Assembly: GCF_011008905.1 (NCBI RefSeq)
Contig: NZ_JAAIVI010000021.1
Location: 160,663-224,662 of the forward strand
From: Wenzhouxiangella sp. XN201
Lineage (GTDB): Bacteria > Pseudomonadota > Gammaproteobacteria > Xanthomonadales > Wenzhouxiangellaceae
Length of the DNA: 64,000 nucleotides
Direction of reading: 5' to 3'
Shown in pieces: positions 1 to 9,044 of this stretch (positions within the stretch are counted from its first letter, which is position 1; each line of letters begins with the position of its first letter). A program made the position numbers and the translations under genes. The notes under the pieces were generated by a model. It did not search any database. It was given only the letters and a program-made list of their open reading frames with translations, and had not been told where the DNA came from.

Positions 1-773
1 GTTTGCACATGGAAACGCGAATGCGGCGCGGGCTCGAAGCAGGCAATTTCCGTTTCGAGTACCAGCCGATCGTGTCACTTACCGATGGAAAGATGGGGGC
101 GGTCGAAGCGTTGATGCGCTGGGACGACGATGAAGTCGAGGATACCTCTCCATCTTTGTTCATTCCGCTGGCCGAACAGTCGGGGCTGATTCTGCCCCTG
201 GGGGAGTGGGCGCTCGAGGAGATAATTGGTCAGCTCAGCGCCTGGTGCCGGGCCGATGAGAGCTGGCTTGTCCCGGTCACGATCAACGTCTCCGCACCCC
301 AGCTTCAGCAACCAGACTTTGCGCGCAGCCTGCTCGACAGAATGAATGCCATGGAGCTGGAGCCCAGCCTGGTCCGGATCGAGGTGACCGAGTTTTCCCT
401 GGTGCTGGATACTGACAGCGTGCGTGAAAACCTGTTGGATCTGAATGATTCCGGTGTCGAATCCGTGATCGATGATTTTGGCACAGGGTATTGTTCGATG
501 GAGTACTTGCGCAGGATGCCGATCTCCACACTCAAGATCGATCGCACTTTTATCAGCGGAATCCCGGCAGAGCGGAATGACGTGGCCATTACCCGAAGCA
601 TTCTGGCCATGGCCCGAAGCCTGGAGCTGGGAACGGTGGCCGAAGGCGTGGAGCGACGCGAGCAGCTCGAGCTTCTAAGCGAGGAAGGCTGTGATGCCGT
701 TCAGGGCTTCCTGCTGGCCCGCCCGGCTCCGCCGGAGAAAATTCCTGGTTATGCTGGAAAGATGCTGGTCTGA
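1..773 (+). CDS. EAL-domain c-di-GMP phosphodiesterase (3' part)
   Basis: The reading frame is open to the left edge, so the N-terminus lies outside the window; the first visible in-frame ATG is at 9. What remains is one complete EAL domain. All signature positions of an active c-di-GMP phosphodiesterase are present: EALMRW, the NVS asparagine in TINVSAPQL, EVTE, DDFGTGY, LKIDRTF, AEGVE and the glutamine of VQGF. The first residues (METRMRRGLEAGNFRFEYQPI) look like the usual linker between a GGDEF and an EAL domain, so the full protein is probably a GGDEF-EAL or PAS-GGDEF-EAL hybrid. It would hydrolyse c-di-GMP to pGpG in the cytoplasm or at the inner membrane. The family assignment is secure; the upstream domains cannot be seen. 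Confidence 0.93.
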   Translation, partial: LHMETRMRRGLEAGNFRFEYQPIVSLTDGKMGAVEALMRWDDDEVEDTSPSLFIPLAEQSGLILPLGEWALEEIIGQLSAWCRADESWLVPVTINVSAPQLQQPDFARSLLDRMNAMELEPSLVRIEVTEFSLVLDTDSVRENLLDLNDSGVESVIDDFGTGYCSMEYLRRMPISTLKIDRTFISGIPAERNDVAITRSILAMARSLELGTVAEGVERREQLELLSEEGCDAVQGFLLARPAPPEKIPGYAGKMLV

Positions 774-834
774 GTTTCCGATCAACTTCTTCTGCCGAAG
801 AAACCGGCACTCCCTTGGTCGCTCGAGTGAATGA

Positions 835-1365
835 TCATTCCGACCGCTCATAGAAGATTCGCCACCGAAGTTGCCAGGTGTGTCCGTTATCCTCGGAGAT
901 CTCCCAGTCCCAGGTCAGCGAATCTTCAGTGATATCGTAGAATTTCATCCGTTGTACGACTTCTTTACCCTGTGGGTTCATTCCGGTGCGTCTGAAGATG
1001 CGTTTGTTGCCGTCAACTTCGCCGACAAAATCCAGGTATCCCCCCTGATTGTCTACCCACGTTTGCTTCCAGGTTCCAGTCTGAGCCTGATAGACCGAAT
1101 AGCTTCTACCGACGAAGCCCTGGTACGCGCCGGAGTGTGCTTCGAAGTTCTCTTTGATGACCTTGCCGTCCAGTACCCGTTCAATATGGTTGGTGCCACG
1201 TGCGGTCGTGCCGTCTGCATCTTCCCAGGTCAAATCCCATGTGCCCAACCAGAAGTCGAAATATGCTTCGGGTTCCAGCTCGCTGACGCTGGTTTCGGCG
1301 TAGACAATCTGCAGGCTCATTGCAAGAATCAAGGCTACGATGAGAGAAATAATGTGTTTCTTCAT
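835..1365 (-). CDS. Secreted DUF1579-like protein of unknown function
   Basis: 176 residues beginning MKKHIISLIVALILAM, a clear Sec signal peptide ending near IVYA. The mature part has a lipocalin/DUF1579-like pattern: a FWLGTWDLTW opening followed by alternating strands (NHIERVLDGK, YQGFVGRSYSVY, TGTWKQTWVDNQGG, WEISEDNGHTWQLRW). Proteins of this type are small periplasmic beta-barrels with no assigned reaction. A ribosome site (ggaggag on the minus strand, about 1372-1378) sits just upstream of the ATG. It is divergent from the esterase at 1589, leaving a 223-base shared upstream region in which I see no convincing promoter. Confidence 0.75.
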   Translation of the reverse strand: MKKHIISLIVALILAMSLQIVYAETSVSELEPEAYFDFWLGTWDLTWEDADGTTARGTNHIERVLDGKVIKENFEAHSGAYQGFVGRSYSVYQAQTGTWKQTWVDNQGGYLDFVGEVDGNKRIFRRTGMNPQGKEVVQRMKFYDITEDSLTWDWEISEDNGHTWQLRWRIFYERSE

Positions 1366-1588
1366 GATGATTCTCCTCCTGCAAGCGATTCTACATTCAA
1401 TTGGATTTGAAACAAGAATCAGGATACTGTGAATTCCTGAAACCGGCGTGACACTTGAGGATTAGAACCGAAGCCAGCCAGTGCCGTTCGTGAGAATGAC
1501 GCTGTCGGAACACTTGATTATTGCCTGTCGCCGTATACCTGTTTAAATGTTCTTTCTGACTTCCTGCCGGACTGGGTAATTCTAGATA

Positions 1589-2413
1589 ATGAATGTATCA
1601 ATCACTCTGCGATTCCTTGCTTTGATGTGCTTTGCCATGACTGCTGCTGCGGACGATGTTTCCGACGCGCTTGTCATCGGTGACACCTTTGAAATTGAGT
1701 CCAGCGTCCTGAATGAAACTCGTCGGATCAATGTCTTTACGCCAACAGTATTCGGCGAGCCTGTCAAAAAGCCCTTGCCGGTTCTGTATATGCCCGATGG
1801 CGGTATCGATGAGGACTTCTTGCACATTGCCGGGCTGCTCCAGGTACTCGTTTCCAACGGCAGTATGCGGCCCTTTCTGCTGGTCGGGATCGAGAACACG
1901 CAGCGTCGTCGCGACATGACCGGGCCGAGCGACGACCCCGAGGATCAGGCGATCGCGGAGCAAATCGGCGGTGCTGCCGAATTCCGGGCATTCATTCGGG
2001 ATGAATTGTTTAAAGAGATTGGAAAGCGCTATTACATTTCGCAGGAGCGCGCCATCATCGGCGAGTCCCTGGCCGGACTGTTCGTGGTTGAAACCCTGCT
2101 GCACGAACCGGCCATGTTCGATACCTATATTGCCGTCGATCCCAGCGTGTGGTGGAACCGTTATGCGCTGAACGAAACCGCTGCGAAGCTGCTTGAACAA
2201 GAACAGGCCACCAGCCGACGCTTGTTCGTGGCAGCCAGCCGCGAGGCCAGCAGCGCCGATGGTTTTCAGGCATTCATATCCGGACTCGGTGAGCCATCGA
2301 CAGGCGCGGAACTGATCTATTCCGCGATGCCCGAAGAGACTCACGCCACGCTGTATCACCCGGCCGCTCTCAATGCCCTGCGCGCTTTGTTTCCTGCCGA
2401 TAGCGAAGATTGA
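1589..2413 (+). CDS. Secreted alpha/beta hydrolase, Fes/IroE-like esterase (COG2819)
   Basis: 274 residues with a short signal peptide (LRFLALMCFAMTAAADD). The domain starts with the esterase strand RRINVFTPTVFGEP and PVLYMPDGG, has the nucleophile elbow GESLAG (Ser), a VAVDPSVWWN segment expected to carry or neighbour the acid, and a late EETHATLYHPA histidine. This order matches the enterochelin-esterase/tributyrin-esterase group (COG2819) of periplasmic carboxylester hydrolases. Its substrate cannot be inferred, and no siderophore genes are nearby, so a role in siderophore hydrolysis is unsupported. It is convergent with the C39-like gene at 2506. Confidence 0.82.
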   Translation: MNVSITLRFLALMCFAMTAAADDVSDALVIGDTFEIESSVLNETRRINVFTPTVFGEPVKKPLPVLYMPDGGIDEDFLHIAGLLQVLVSNGSMRPFLLVGIENTQRRRDMTGPSDDPEDQAIAEQIGGAAEFRAFIRDELFKEIGKRYYISQERAIIGESLAGLFVVETLLHEPAMFDTYIAVDPSVWWNRYALNETAAKLLEQEQATSRRLFVAASREASSADGFQAFISGLGEPSTGAELIYSAMPEETHATLYHPAALNALRALFPADSED

Positions 2414-2505
2414 CTCGTAAGGAATCCAATCGCGGACACCAACCTGCATCCGATTGAAATGGGTCACTTAACAGCGGGCGTGCCGCTGAGTCGGTCCAGA
2501 CGCGA

Positions 2506-3468
2506 TCAGTCTGAGTCGGGCAGGTGGGCAGGCTCGGCCTTGCAGCCGACTTGTGCTCGCCTCAGTAAGGGTTGGGCACGAGCCGACAAATCGGCATCTT
2601 CGACCAGAGTCTGGAGTATCCCGGCAGCTTCGCAAGGGTTGCCTGAGTCCATCAAGGTCACCGCCAGGTTGAACCGGCCTGGTCCGTGATCGGGCCGCAA
2701 TTCAAGCAATTGTCGGTAAGCGTCTGATGCGTTCTGGTAGTGACCGGCGGTGTAGGCTGTATTGCCCAGCCCGAGCCAGGCGATTGGCTCTTCCGGCCAG
2801 CGTTTCAGGGTCTGGTTCCAGACCCGCGATGCCAGTTCGCTATCGGCGGTGGCTTCGAAATCGGCCGCCGCAGTCAACCAGCGCTGCCGATCAGGATTGG
2901 CAGGCCATTTTCCCGGTTCGATGGCCGCCACGGCCCAGCGCCCGGCCCGCTCCCAGCGGCTGAACCAGCGTCGTGCACTCATTGACAGTTCCCGTTCAGT
3001 GCCCGAGCGCAGCAGTATGCGGTTGCGATCAACGTCATAACCGACCACGACGGCATAGTGCCAGACCGGCCTTCCCGGCAACCCCTGGTTTTCCAGCACC
3101 AGCACCGGCCGGCCGGCCGAGACCTCGGCCAGCACATCGTGCAATTGCCCCGACAAGCGGTAGGCGAGACGCCCATGAGTGCGGATTGCCGCCATCATCT
3201 CGGCCTGAAGGCTGCCCCTGCGGCCCGGCACGTATACGCGCTCGACCAGGGATTGGTAGTCGACGGTCGAGCCACCGTGTTCGAGCACGGTAGCCAGTGC
3301 CGCCGGTCCGCAGTGGTACTCGGTTTGGGGATGAAACGGGACGCCCGCCAGGTTGGCGCGGTCGGGCAGTCCGTCGAGTTCGTCGGCCAGCCGCAGCCCG
3401 GCGCAGCCGGATAGGGCGGCGATCAGTGTGAGAAAAACGGCGAGCCGCACAAGGCGGCCCGCCGTCAT
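2506..3468 (-). CDS. C39-like cysteine peptidase lipoprotein with TPRs (PA2778 family)
   Basis: 320 residues starting with a lipoprotein signal (lipobox LSGC). Residues about 35-170 form a papain-like C39 domain: VPFHPQTEYHCGPAALA contains the catalytic Cys, and VWHYAVVVGYD carries the His. C39 domains usually cut double-glycine leaders, but this stand-alone lipoprotein type (PA2778 in Pseudomonas) has no defined substrate. The C-terminal 110 residues are TPR-like helices (WLGLGNTAYTAGHYQNASDAY). It lies 17 bases downstream of the PA2779-family gene at 3486-3869, the pairing seen in other gammaproteobacteria, so the two form an operon. Confidence 0.87.
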   Translation of the reverse strand: MTAGRLVRLAVFLTLIAALSGCAGLRLADELDGLPDRANLAGVPFHPQTEYHCGPAALATVLEHGGSTVDYQSLVERVYVPGRRGSLQAEMMAAIRTHGRLAYRLSGQLHDVLAEVSAGRPVLVLENQGLPGRPVWHYAVVVGYDVDRNRILLRSGTERELSMSARRWFSRWERAGRWAVAAIEPGKWPANPDRQRWLTAAADFEATADSELASRVWNQTLKRWPEEPIAWLGLGNTAYTAGHYQNASDAYRQLLELRPDHGPGRFNLAVTLMDSGNPCEAAGILQTLVEDADLSARAQPLLRRAQVGCKAEPAHLPDSD

Positions 3469-3485
3469 TGCATGGCGAGAAGCGA

Positions 3486-3869
3486 TCAGCGGTTAAAGAT
3501 ATTGATCACGCCGGTAAATTCGAGGATCAGCAACACCAGGAAAGTGATACCCAGGACCTCGATCACACCGGCGCCGGCGGGCAGTTCTTCGATACGCTCG
3601 GCCATTTGCTCCAGCTCGGCCGGGCTCAGTGCCGCGACGCGCAGGGCGGCAACTTCCGGGTCGACACCCAGGGCTGCCAGTTCCTCGACCACGGCTTCCT
3701 GCCTCAGCCAGGTTTCAACGCGGGTCAGGATCTGGCCGGATTCCATGGCCATGGCCTGCTGGGACGAGATGATCTCAGCGTGCGTTGAAAACGACGCAAG
3801 CGGCAGCATGAGTAGCCCGATCAGGGCGGAGAACGTTACACGGAAAGACTTGCGTTCCATAGTCAGCAT
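3486..3869 (-). CDS. PA2779-family small membrane protein
   Basis: 127 residues: an N-terminal hydrophobic segment (FSALIGLLMLPLASF), a helical middle with VETWLRQEAV, LAALGVDPEVA and LRVAALSPAELEQMAERI, and a C-terminal membrane helix (GVIEVLGITFLVLLILEFTGV). The phrase pattern 'LGVDP..A..RVAALS..E' is typical of the PA2779 family. Function is unknown; the invariable partner is the PA2778-type C39 lipoprotein, here immediately downstream. Two in-frame starts (3869 and 3860) are possible. Confidence 0.85.
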   Translation of the reverse strand: MLTMERKSFRVTFSALIGLLMLPLASFSTHAEIISSQQAMAMESGQILTRVETWLRQEAVVEELAALGVDPEVAALRVAALSPAELEQMAERIEELPAGAGVIEVLGITFLVLLILEFTGVINIFNR

Positions 3870-4044
3870 CTCCTGTTCGCTGGATGGCTTGTCGGATCAG
3901 ACCCCGGATCAGGGCCGCTCCTCGCTGGAATATAGCATAGCCGCCGGTTCGGCTCAGCCGGCCTGACGGAGCCGCCCTGATGATCCCATCTATAGTGATC
4001 GATCTTCAGACCCGGTGACTGATCATCATTGAAAGTGACCTGGG

Positions 4045-7000
4045 TCAGCGCTTGGCAAAAGACGAGACTACCTTCAGAATATCTCGCTCGACCAGATCGG
4101 ATAATGGTTTGCCTGGAGAGAGCTGATCCAGGTTGTCGCTCCGGGCATGCTGACCGGGGTGCAGGCCGTACCAGCCATTCTTGCCGGCTTCCTTGGCCGC
4201 GTACAGGGCACGGTCGGCCAGATCAGCGCTGAGCTCCCAGCTGTTTGGCTCTGTCGCTGATGCAACGATCGGCCAGGGTGCGTAGCCGACGCTGCAGGTT
4301 ACGCTGAGATCGTCACCGTCATCGGTATGTAACGGCACTTCAGCAACTGCTCGACAGATGCGCTCGGCAAGGTCAGCGCCCATCGCGGGCCCGACATCGT
4401 TGACCACCAGCAGAAATTCCTCTCCACCCCAGCGAACGAGGATATCGCGCTGCCTGCAGAAGTTGTCCAGTCGTCGGGCAAACGCAACCAGTACCTGGTC
4501 GCCCACGGCATGCCCGCGCCGGTCGTTGATCTGCTTGAAGTCGTCAATATCGATCATCAGGAACAGAAGCCGCGGACGTGAGCGCCGATCCTCCCCGCGC
4601 TGCTGTTTTTCCACCCAGTAGAGAAAGTCGCGCCGGTTGGACAGGCCTGTCAATGGATCGCGCCGAGTTGCACGGTCCAGCCTTCGGTTGCTGCGATGCA
4701 GTTTCTCGTTGAGGTTTTCCAGCTCCGCCGTGCGCTTGGCGACCTGTCGATGCAGAATGTTGACCTGTCTGCGCTTGTTATGCATGTTCTGGCGTACCCG
4801 CCAGACGATCAAGGCGAGCAGCATTATCAGCAGTAGCCCGTAAAACACATAGGCCGCCGGATGACGCCACCAGGGCGGTACCAACACCATGGTCAACATG
4901 CGCTGGTTCCCAAATTTTCCATCCCGGCCGGCTGCTTCGATGCGAAGCCGATAGCTGCCCGGGGCCAGGTAATTGATGGAAAATTCCGCTTGGGCGCCGT
5001 TGACTTGCACCCAGTCGTCATGCAGGCCGTCTACCCGGTAGCGCAGTCGCGCAGCACTGGGTGCATTGAAATCCAGCGCAACCATGCGCAGCGAGAAGAT
5101 ACGTTGGCGATGATCCAGGCGGAGTTCGCTAGCATAGGGCAAGGACGCATCGAGCCCGGCGAATGGTTCCAGCAAGCCGACGTCGCGATGCGCTACGGTG
5201 ATCCCGTCAATGACCGGCCACGCCGGGGGGCTGTCGAATGAGAAGGCCGAGCTGTCGACGGAATCGACCCCGGCTACGCCGCCAAAATACAGTGATCCGT
5301 CATCGTCCTTCCACGCCGCCCCGGCATTGAACTCCTGGTTGATCAGCCCATCCCGGCGGCCCACTTGCTGCACCTGATCGCTCTGGGTGTCGACCACGCC
5401 CAGGCCGTTGTTGGTGCTCATCCAAAGACGCCCCTCGCGATCCGGGAGGATGCGATAGATAACATTGTTCGGCAGGCCATCGGCCTCTGTGACCCGGCGC
5501 TGCACTTCGCCGCTACGATCAAGCTGCAAGAGGCCGCCACCGAAAGTGCCCAGCCAGATCTGGTCGTCATCGACATGAATCGCCCAGATTGATTCACTGG
5601 CCTGCTCGCGCGAACCGGAAAAGAAATGCTCGATCTCGCCGCCAGGGCTGAACCGGAATACCCCGTCTTCATTGGTGCCGACCCAGATGTTTCCGCGCTC
5701 GTCGATCTGCAGTGTTGTCAGGAAGCGCTGGCGCAATGCCTTCGGCACCAACTCGGGGCGCAACCGGCCGTCGGCAAAGACGGCCAGACCCGCGCGGGTA
5801 GTGATCCAGAGGTGACCTTCGTGTTCAGCCAGGTCGGTGATGCGCTGATCGGGCAAGTCAGCCGACACGACGGGAGACGGCGCATCAGGTGGCTGCCAAC
5901 GCCACAGGCCCTGGTGGGTGCCCAGCCAGTAGGCCTTGCCGGGTTCGTCGGTGGCGAGAACGCGAACGGGGACGCCGGCAAGTGCCGGCAGCTGTCGCCA
6001 TTCGTCATCGCCCGCCGCCTGGACAAAAAGCCCGCTGTCGGTGCCGAGCAAGCCGCGATTGTCATCGCGCCGGATCGCGCGAACACTGGCCGATGGCCAT
6101 TGGACCGGGTTGAGCGAGGCGGAACGGCCGCCGGCCAGGACGGTTTCGGACATCGGCAGGACTCGATGCAGACCATCGGTATAAGTGCCGATCCAGAGCA
6201 CTCCGGAACTGTCACGATAGAGTTTCAATACCGCGCTGTCGCCGATATCGATTCGCCAGCGTGAATACTGCAATGGCCAATCTGGATGCCATTCGATCAC
6301 GCCGCCCTTGCTGTCGCCGATCAGCAAGCGGCCGTCGGCTTCCGCATACAGCGTCGAAACCCGGGCTTCGAGCGCATCCGAACGGGTCAGGGCCGAGACC
6401 ACCGAAACACCGTCCGCCCCGATGCGCACCAGCTTGCCCCGTCCCGTCGCCAACCACGCCGTGCCGTCCGGCGCCTGCGTCAATGCCACACACACGGCTG
6501 CTTCCGGTAAGTCCGGGCGCAGCGTGCGACCGTCGCTGAAGTCGAGCCGGCAACGCCGGTCCGCTACCAGCCAGTCAGCCCCATCGGGCCTGACGAGCCC
6601 GATCAGGCCATCCCGGGAAATCAGGTTGCTGACGCTGCCGTCGGCCAGATCGATGCGGTCGACACCGGCTGCCGTAGCCACCACGGCAGATTGTCCCGAT
6701 GGCAATACACTCAGGCCGGTCACCCGGGCATGAGAAAGCCCCTGTTCCGGCGCGAATCGCCAGCGCTCCAGGCTGGCCAGATCGATCACCTCGACGCCGG
6801 CGTCGTTGCTGCCCATCCATAGCCGCTCATGTGGATCGAAAGCCAGCACGTCCATCGTGGAACTGGCCAGGCTCTCGGGATCACCCGGCCGGCGACGCAG
6901 CACATCGAAGCGGTGACCGTCGAAACGGTGCAACCCTTCCTGTGTGCCGAACCACAACAGCCCGTTGGAATCCTCGGCCAGGCTGATCACGCTCGACTGC

Positions 7001-7215
7001 GACAGCCCCTCATCCAGCCCGTAGGATTCGACCGCCAGCGCCCGTTCCGGCGGCAGATCGATGGCGTCATCGCCTGGAAAACCGATGCTGGGTACGGCGA
7101 GCAGCACTGTAGCGAGCAAGAAATGGGGCGCAAAGGTGGTCAGACAGCCGGAACCCAGTAGCTGCACGCTATCTATCTGAAAACTTGCGAAAAAGGTGGC
7201 GCCGCGCGGATCCAT
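4045..7215 (-). CDS. Two-component-regulator beta-propeller / Y_Y_Y diguanylate cyclase
   Basis: 1,056 residues. After an N-terminal hydrophobic segment (about 25-45), residues about 60-690 carry periplasmic Reg_prop propeller repeats (SLAEDSNGLLWFGTQEGL, IDERGNIWVGTNEDGVF, LPDREGRLWMSTNNGLGV). Next come a Y_Y_Y domain (LRYRVDGLHDDWVQV), one membrane helix near 790-810 (VFYGLLLIMLLALIVW), a coiled coil, and a GGDEF domain. The active site is GGEEF and an I-site RxxD (RQRD) sits five residues before it, so feedback inhibition by c-di-GMP is expected. The protein should sense a periplasmic ligand, often a polysaccharide fragment in this family, and make c-di-GMP. The first Met at 7215 is far upstream of the hydrophobic segment, and an internal start cannot be excluded. 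Confidence 0.93.
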   Translation of the reverse strand: MDPRGATFFASFQIDSVQLLGSGCLTTFAPHFLLATVLLAVPSIGFPGDDAIDLPPERALAVESYGLDEGLSQSSVISLAEDSNGLLWFGTQEGLHRFDGHRFDVLRRRPGDPESLASSTMDVLAFDPHERLWMGSNDAGVEVIDLASLERWRFAPEQGLSHARVTGLSVLPSGQSAVVATAAGVDRIDLADGSVSNLISRDGLIGLVRPDGADWLVADRRCRLDFSDGRTLRPDLPEAAVCVALTQAPDGTAWLATGRGKLVRIGADGVSVVSALTRSDALEARVSTLYAEADGRLLIGDSKGGVIEWHPDWPLQYSRWRIDIGDSAVLKLYRDSSGVLWIGTYTDGLHRVLPMSETVLAGGRSASLNPVQWPSASVRAIRRDDNRGLLGTDSGLFVQAAGDDEWRQLPALAGVPVRVLATDEPGKAYWLGTHQGLWRWQPPDAPSPVVSADLPDQRITDLAEHEGHLWITTRAGLAVFADGRLRPELVPKALRQRFLTTLQIDERGNIWVGTNEDGVFRFSPGGEIEHFFSGSREQASESIWAIHVDDDQIWLGTFGGGLLQLDRSGEVQRRVTEADGLPNNVIYRILPDREGRLWMSTNNGLGVVDTQSDQVQQVGRRDGLINQEFNAGAAWKDDDGSLYFGGVAGVDSVDSSAFSFDSPPAWPVIDGITVAHRDVGLLEPFAGLDASLPYASELRLDHRQRIFSLRMVALDFNAPSAARLRYRVDGLHDDWVQVNGAQAEFSINYLAPGSYRLRIEAAGRDGKFGNQRMLTMVLVPPWWRHPAAYVFYGLLLIMLLALIVWRVRQNMHNKRRQVNILHRQVAKRTAELENLNEKLHRSNRRLDRATRRDPLTGLSNRRDFLYWVEKQQRGEDRRSRPRLLFLMIDIDDFKQINDRRGHAVGDQVLVAFARRLDNFCRQRDILVRWGGEEFLLVVNDVGPAMGADLAERICRAVAEVPLHTDDGDDLSVTCSVGYAPWPIVASATEPNSWELSADLADRALYAAKEAGKNGWYGLHPGQHARSDNLDQLSPGKPLSDLVERDILKVVSSFAKR

Positions 7216-7399
7216 CCTATGCAGTTTACCGTCTAATGCTGTACAGGAGGCACCTGCACCTGCGATACCAGCGCGAAATCAAGACAACGATCAAGCCGGG
7301 CCGTGTTGGTTGCGCCACGCCGGTGATCGGAGTACTTTTAAACGGAGGGTGCGCAGTTGCTTTTTACCTCGACATTCATTCGTATCTTGGGAGGTTCGT

Positions 7400-7651
7400 A
7401 TGGAAGGTATTCTGATCTGGCTCATCGTGGGCGGCATTGCCGGCTGGCTGGCAGGGCTCATCGTCAAAGGTGGTGGTCAGGGCATCCTGATCAACATCGT
7501 TGTCGGCATCATTGGTGCGGTTCTTGGCGGCTGGCTGTTCGGCCAATTGGGCATTGCCATCGGGACGGGCATACTCAATGCCATTGTCACGGCCGTTGTC
7601 GGCGCGGTGATTCTGCTGCTCATCGTAGGTTTGATTCGCGGCAAATCCTGA
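7400..7651 (+). CDS. GlsB/YeaQ/YmgE-family stress membrane protein
   Basis: 83 residues, ATG at 7400 preceded by gggagg at 7389-7394. Three glycine-rich membrane helices follow the family pattern: ILIWLIVGGIAGWLAGLIV, a NIVVGIIGAVLGGWLFG segment, and a third helix ending GLIRGKS. Members are small inner-membrane proteins linked to stress (GlsB, transglycosylase-associated); mechanism unknown. A longer in-frame reading from 7196 would add an unrelated low-complexity leader, so the shorter start is preferred. A strong terminator follows. Confidence 0.9.
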   Translation: MEGILIWLIVGGIAGWLAGLIVKGGGQGILINIVVGIIGAVLGGWLFGQLGIAIGTGILNAIVTAVVGAVILLLIVGLIRGKS

Positions 7652-7664
7652 TAAATGCCCACTC

Positions 7665-7705
7665 GGGGCGTCGTGCCGTTCTGGCACGACGCGCCCGGCG
7701 TTTTG
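7665..7705 (+). terminator. Intrinsic terminator after the GlsB-type gene
   Basis: GGGCGTCGTGCC pairs with GGCACGACGCGCCC across a five-base loop (gttct), with one bulge, followed by ggcgtttt. It begins 14 bases after the stop codon at 7651. Confidence 0.75.
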
Positions 7706-7730
7706 GCTCTGCCGGTTTATGCTGAAGTGA

Positions 7731-7973
7731 CTAACCGTTGTCTGGCTGTCTGAATCGTTTTACCGTGATGACTAGCGCAAAAACCATCAATGCTGCTCCT
7801 GCAATTTGGGCCATGTCGTTTTGGAGGACCAGTAGCATGAACAGACCTACCAAAGCGTACAACAGCGGCAAGAGTTTATAGATTGCCTCCGGGATGTAGA
7901 TTTCCTGGCTGAAGAGTCCCACGCGCTTCCAGCTCCCTCGATCGGAATGACCAGCACTCACAATAGTGCGCAA
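7731..7973 (-). CDS. Small two-helix membrane protein, unknown function
   Basis: 80 residues. After an N-terminal stretch without features comes IYIPEAIYKLLPLLYALVG, two hydrophobic helices (LLPLLYALVGLFMLLVL and IAGAALMVFALVITV) and a basic tail (KRFRQ). The '(I/Y)IPE.IY..LP..Y...G' opening recalls short hypothetical membrane proteins common in gammaproteobacteria. The true start may be the GTG about 17 codons in, just before GLFSQEIYIPE. It is convergent with the GlsB-type gene. The 284 bases between this gene and the next one (7974-8257) hold nothing I can support. Confidence 0.55.
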   Translation of the reverse strand: MRTIVSAGHSDRGSWKRVGLFSQEIYIPEAIYKLLPLLYALVGLFMLLVLQNDMAQIAGAALMVFALVITVKRFRQPDNG

Positions 7974-8257
7974 TCACATATGGCACAACAATATTAGATA
8001 TCCATCACATACTATCGAATTATCCTGCAAGTCGGTCCCCCGGGCTGCGCGAGCATGAACGATTGACGAAGAAGACGCTTCGCACAGATTTGGGTGCGCC
8101 CGGAGTGTGCCATTTGGCCAGCCTGATCGAGTATGCATTCCAGTCAAGGCGGGATTTGGCTGGCTTTCGCCGACTATGGAAATGACTGAGCCGCAGGTTC
8201 ATTCGCTTCGACTGGGAGCCGGGGCTTGCCGGGAAGGTGCGCCGGTCAGACCTGGTG

Positions 8258-8785
8258 CTAAGGCCGACGGCTGGCGATAACGATTGCCCAGACCAGTGCG
8301 GCAATGGTCAGCAAAGCACCGGGCAGTGCGAACAGCAAAGCGCGCAGGAAGTGCTCGAGTAAGCGGATTTCGCTCAGGCGGAATTTTCGGGGGTCTGCGA
8401 AGCCGGTGGTGGTCACCGTGTAGGTGCCGGCCGCGGGTATCTCGACCCGCCCGACGGCCACCCGGCGCGTACTGCCGAAATCCTGGCTCATGCTACCGCG
8501 AATGGATAGCAGGGGAATGGTGGCCCCCCGGGCGTTTGTGAACTCGATGGCGGTTCCGGTGGGCAGCTCGTCGTCCACGACCTGCAGTCGGCCGTCAATG
8601 ATCGTCCTCGATTCATGCCAGAGTCGGTAGTCACCGGATCCTGGAACATCGATGTCAGCCGAACCGGGTCCCTGGAACGAGGTGGACCAGCCCCCGAATC
8701 CCTGAATGAAGGTCAGCGAAGCCAGTGCCCAGAGAATGAGGCCGGCAATGCCTGTAACGATGGGCCAGCGATAGCGTCGTAACAT
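8258..8785 (-). CDS. Two-TM membrane protein with periplasmic beta domain
   Basis: 175 residues from the ATG at 8785 (MLRRYRWPIVTG). A first helix (WPIVTGIAGLILWALASLTF) is followed by about 110 residues of beta-rich exported sequence (SADIDVPGSGDYRLWHE, TYTVTTTGFADPRKF) and a C-terminal helix (LFALPGALLTIAALVWAIVIA). The long N-terminal reading from 8860 adds no hydrophobic or conserved sequence. I do not recognise a family; the topology fits an inner-membrane protein with a large periplasmic loop. Confidence 0.6.
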   Translation of the reverse strand: MLRRYRWPIVTGIAGLILWALASLTFIQGFGGWSTSFQGPGSADIDVPGSGDYRLWHESRTIIDGRLQVVDDELPTGTAIEFTNARGATIPLLSIRGSMSQDFGSTRRVAVGRVEIPAAGTYTVTTTGFADPRKFRLSEIRLLEHFLRALLFALPGALLTIAALVWAIVIASRRP

Positions 8786-9044
8786 GGCTTTGGCTCCCGT
8801 GTGCGATTTCCTACAAACCTTCGCGTGTTTGTCTGACGTGCGAGGCGCCTCCTCTAGCATATCTTGTGGTGACCGTTCCGGGTGACGCCGGAACCAACAT
8901 CGTTGGCGCTAATTCCGGCCAGTTTCCGTTTGCTACAGGGAATGTGAGTTTTCAGGCGCCAGTCTGGCCGAACGCAGGGATGAACGGGTCGCGTTGGAGA
9001 GAGGCGGCCTCAAACTTTAATCCACAATAACGAGGAGAGCTCTA

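Noticed and set aside
8020-8304. 94-codon minus-strand frame overlapping the end of the membrane protein at 8258
   Set aside because: Overlaps a better gene and has no signal, domain or ribosome site.
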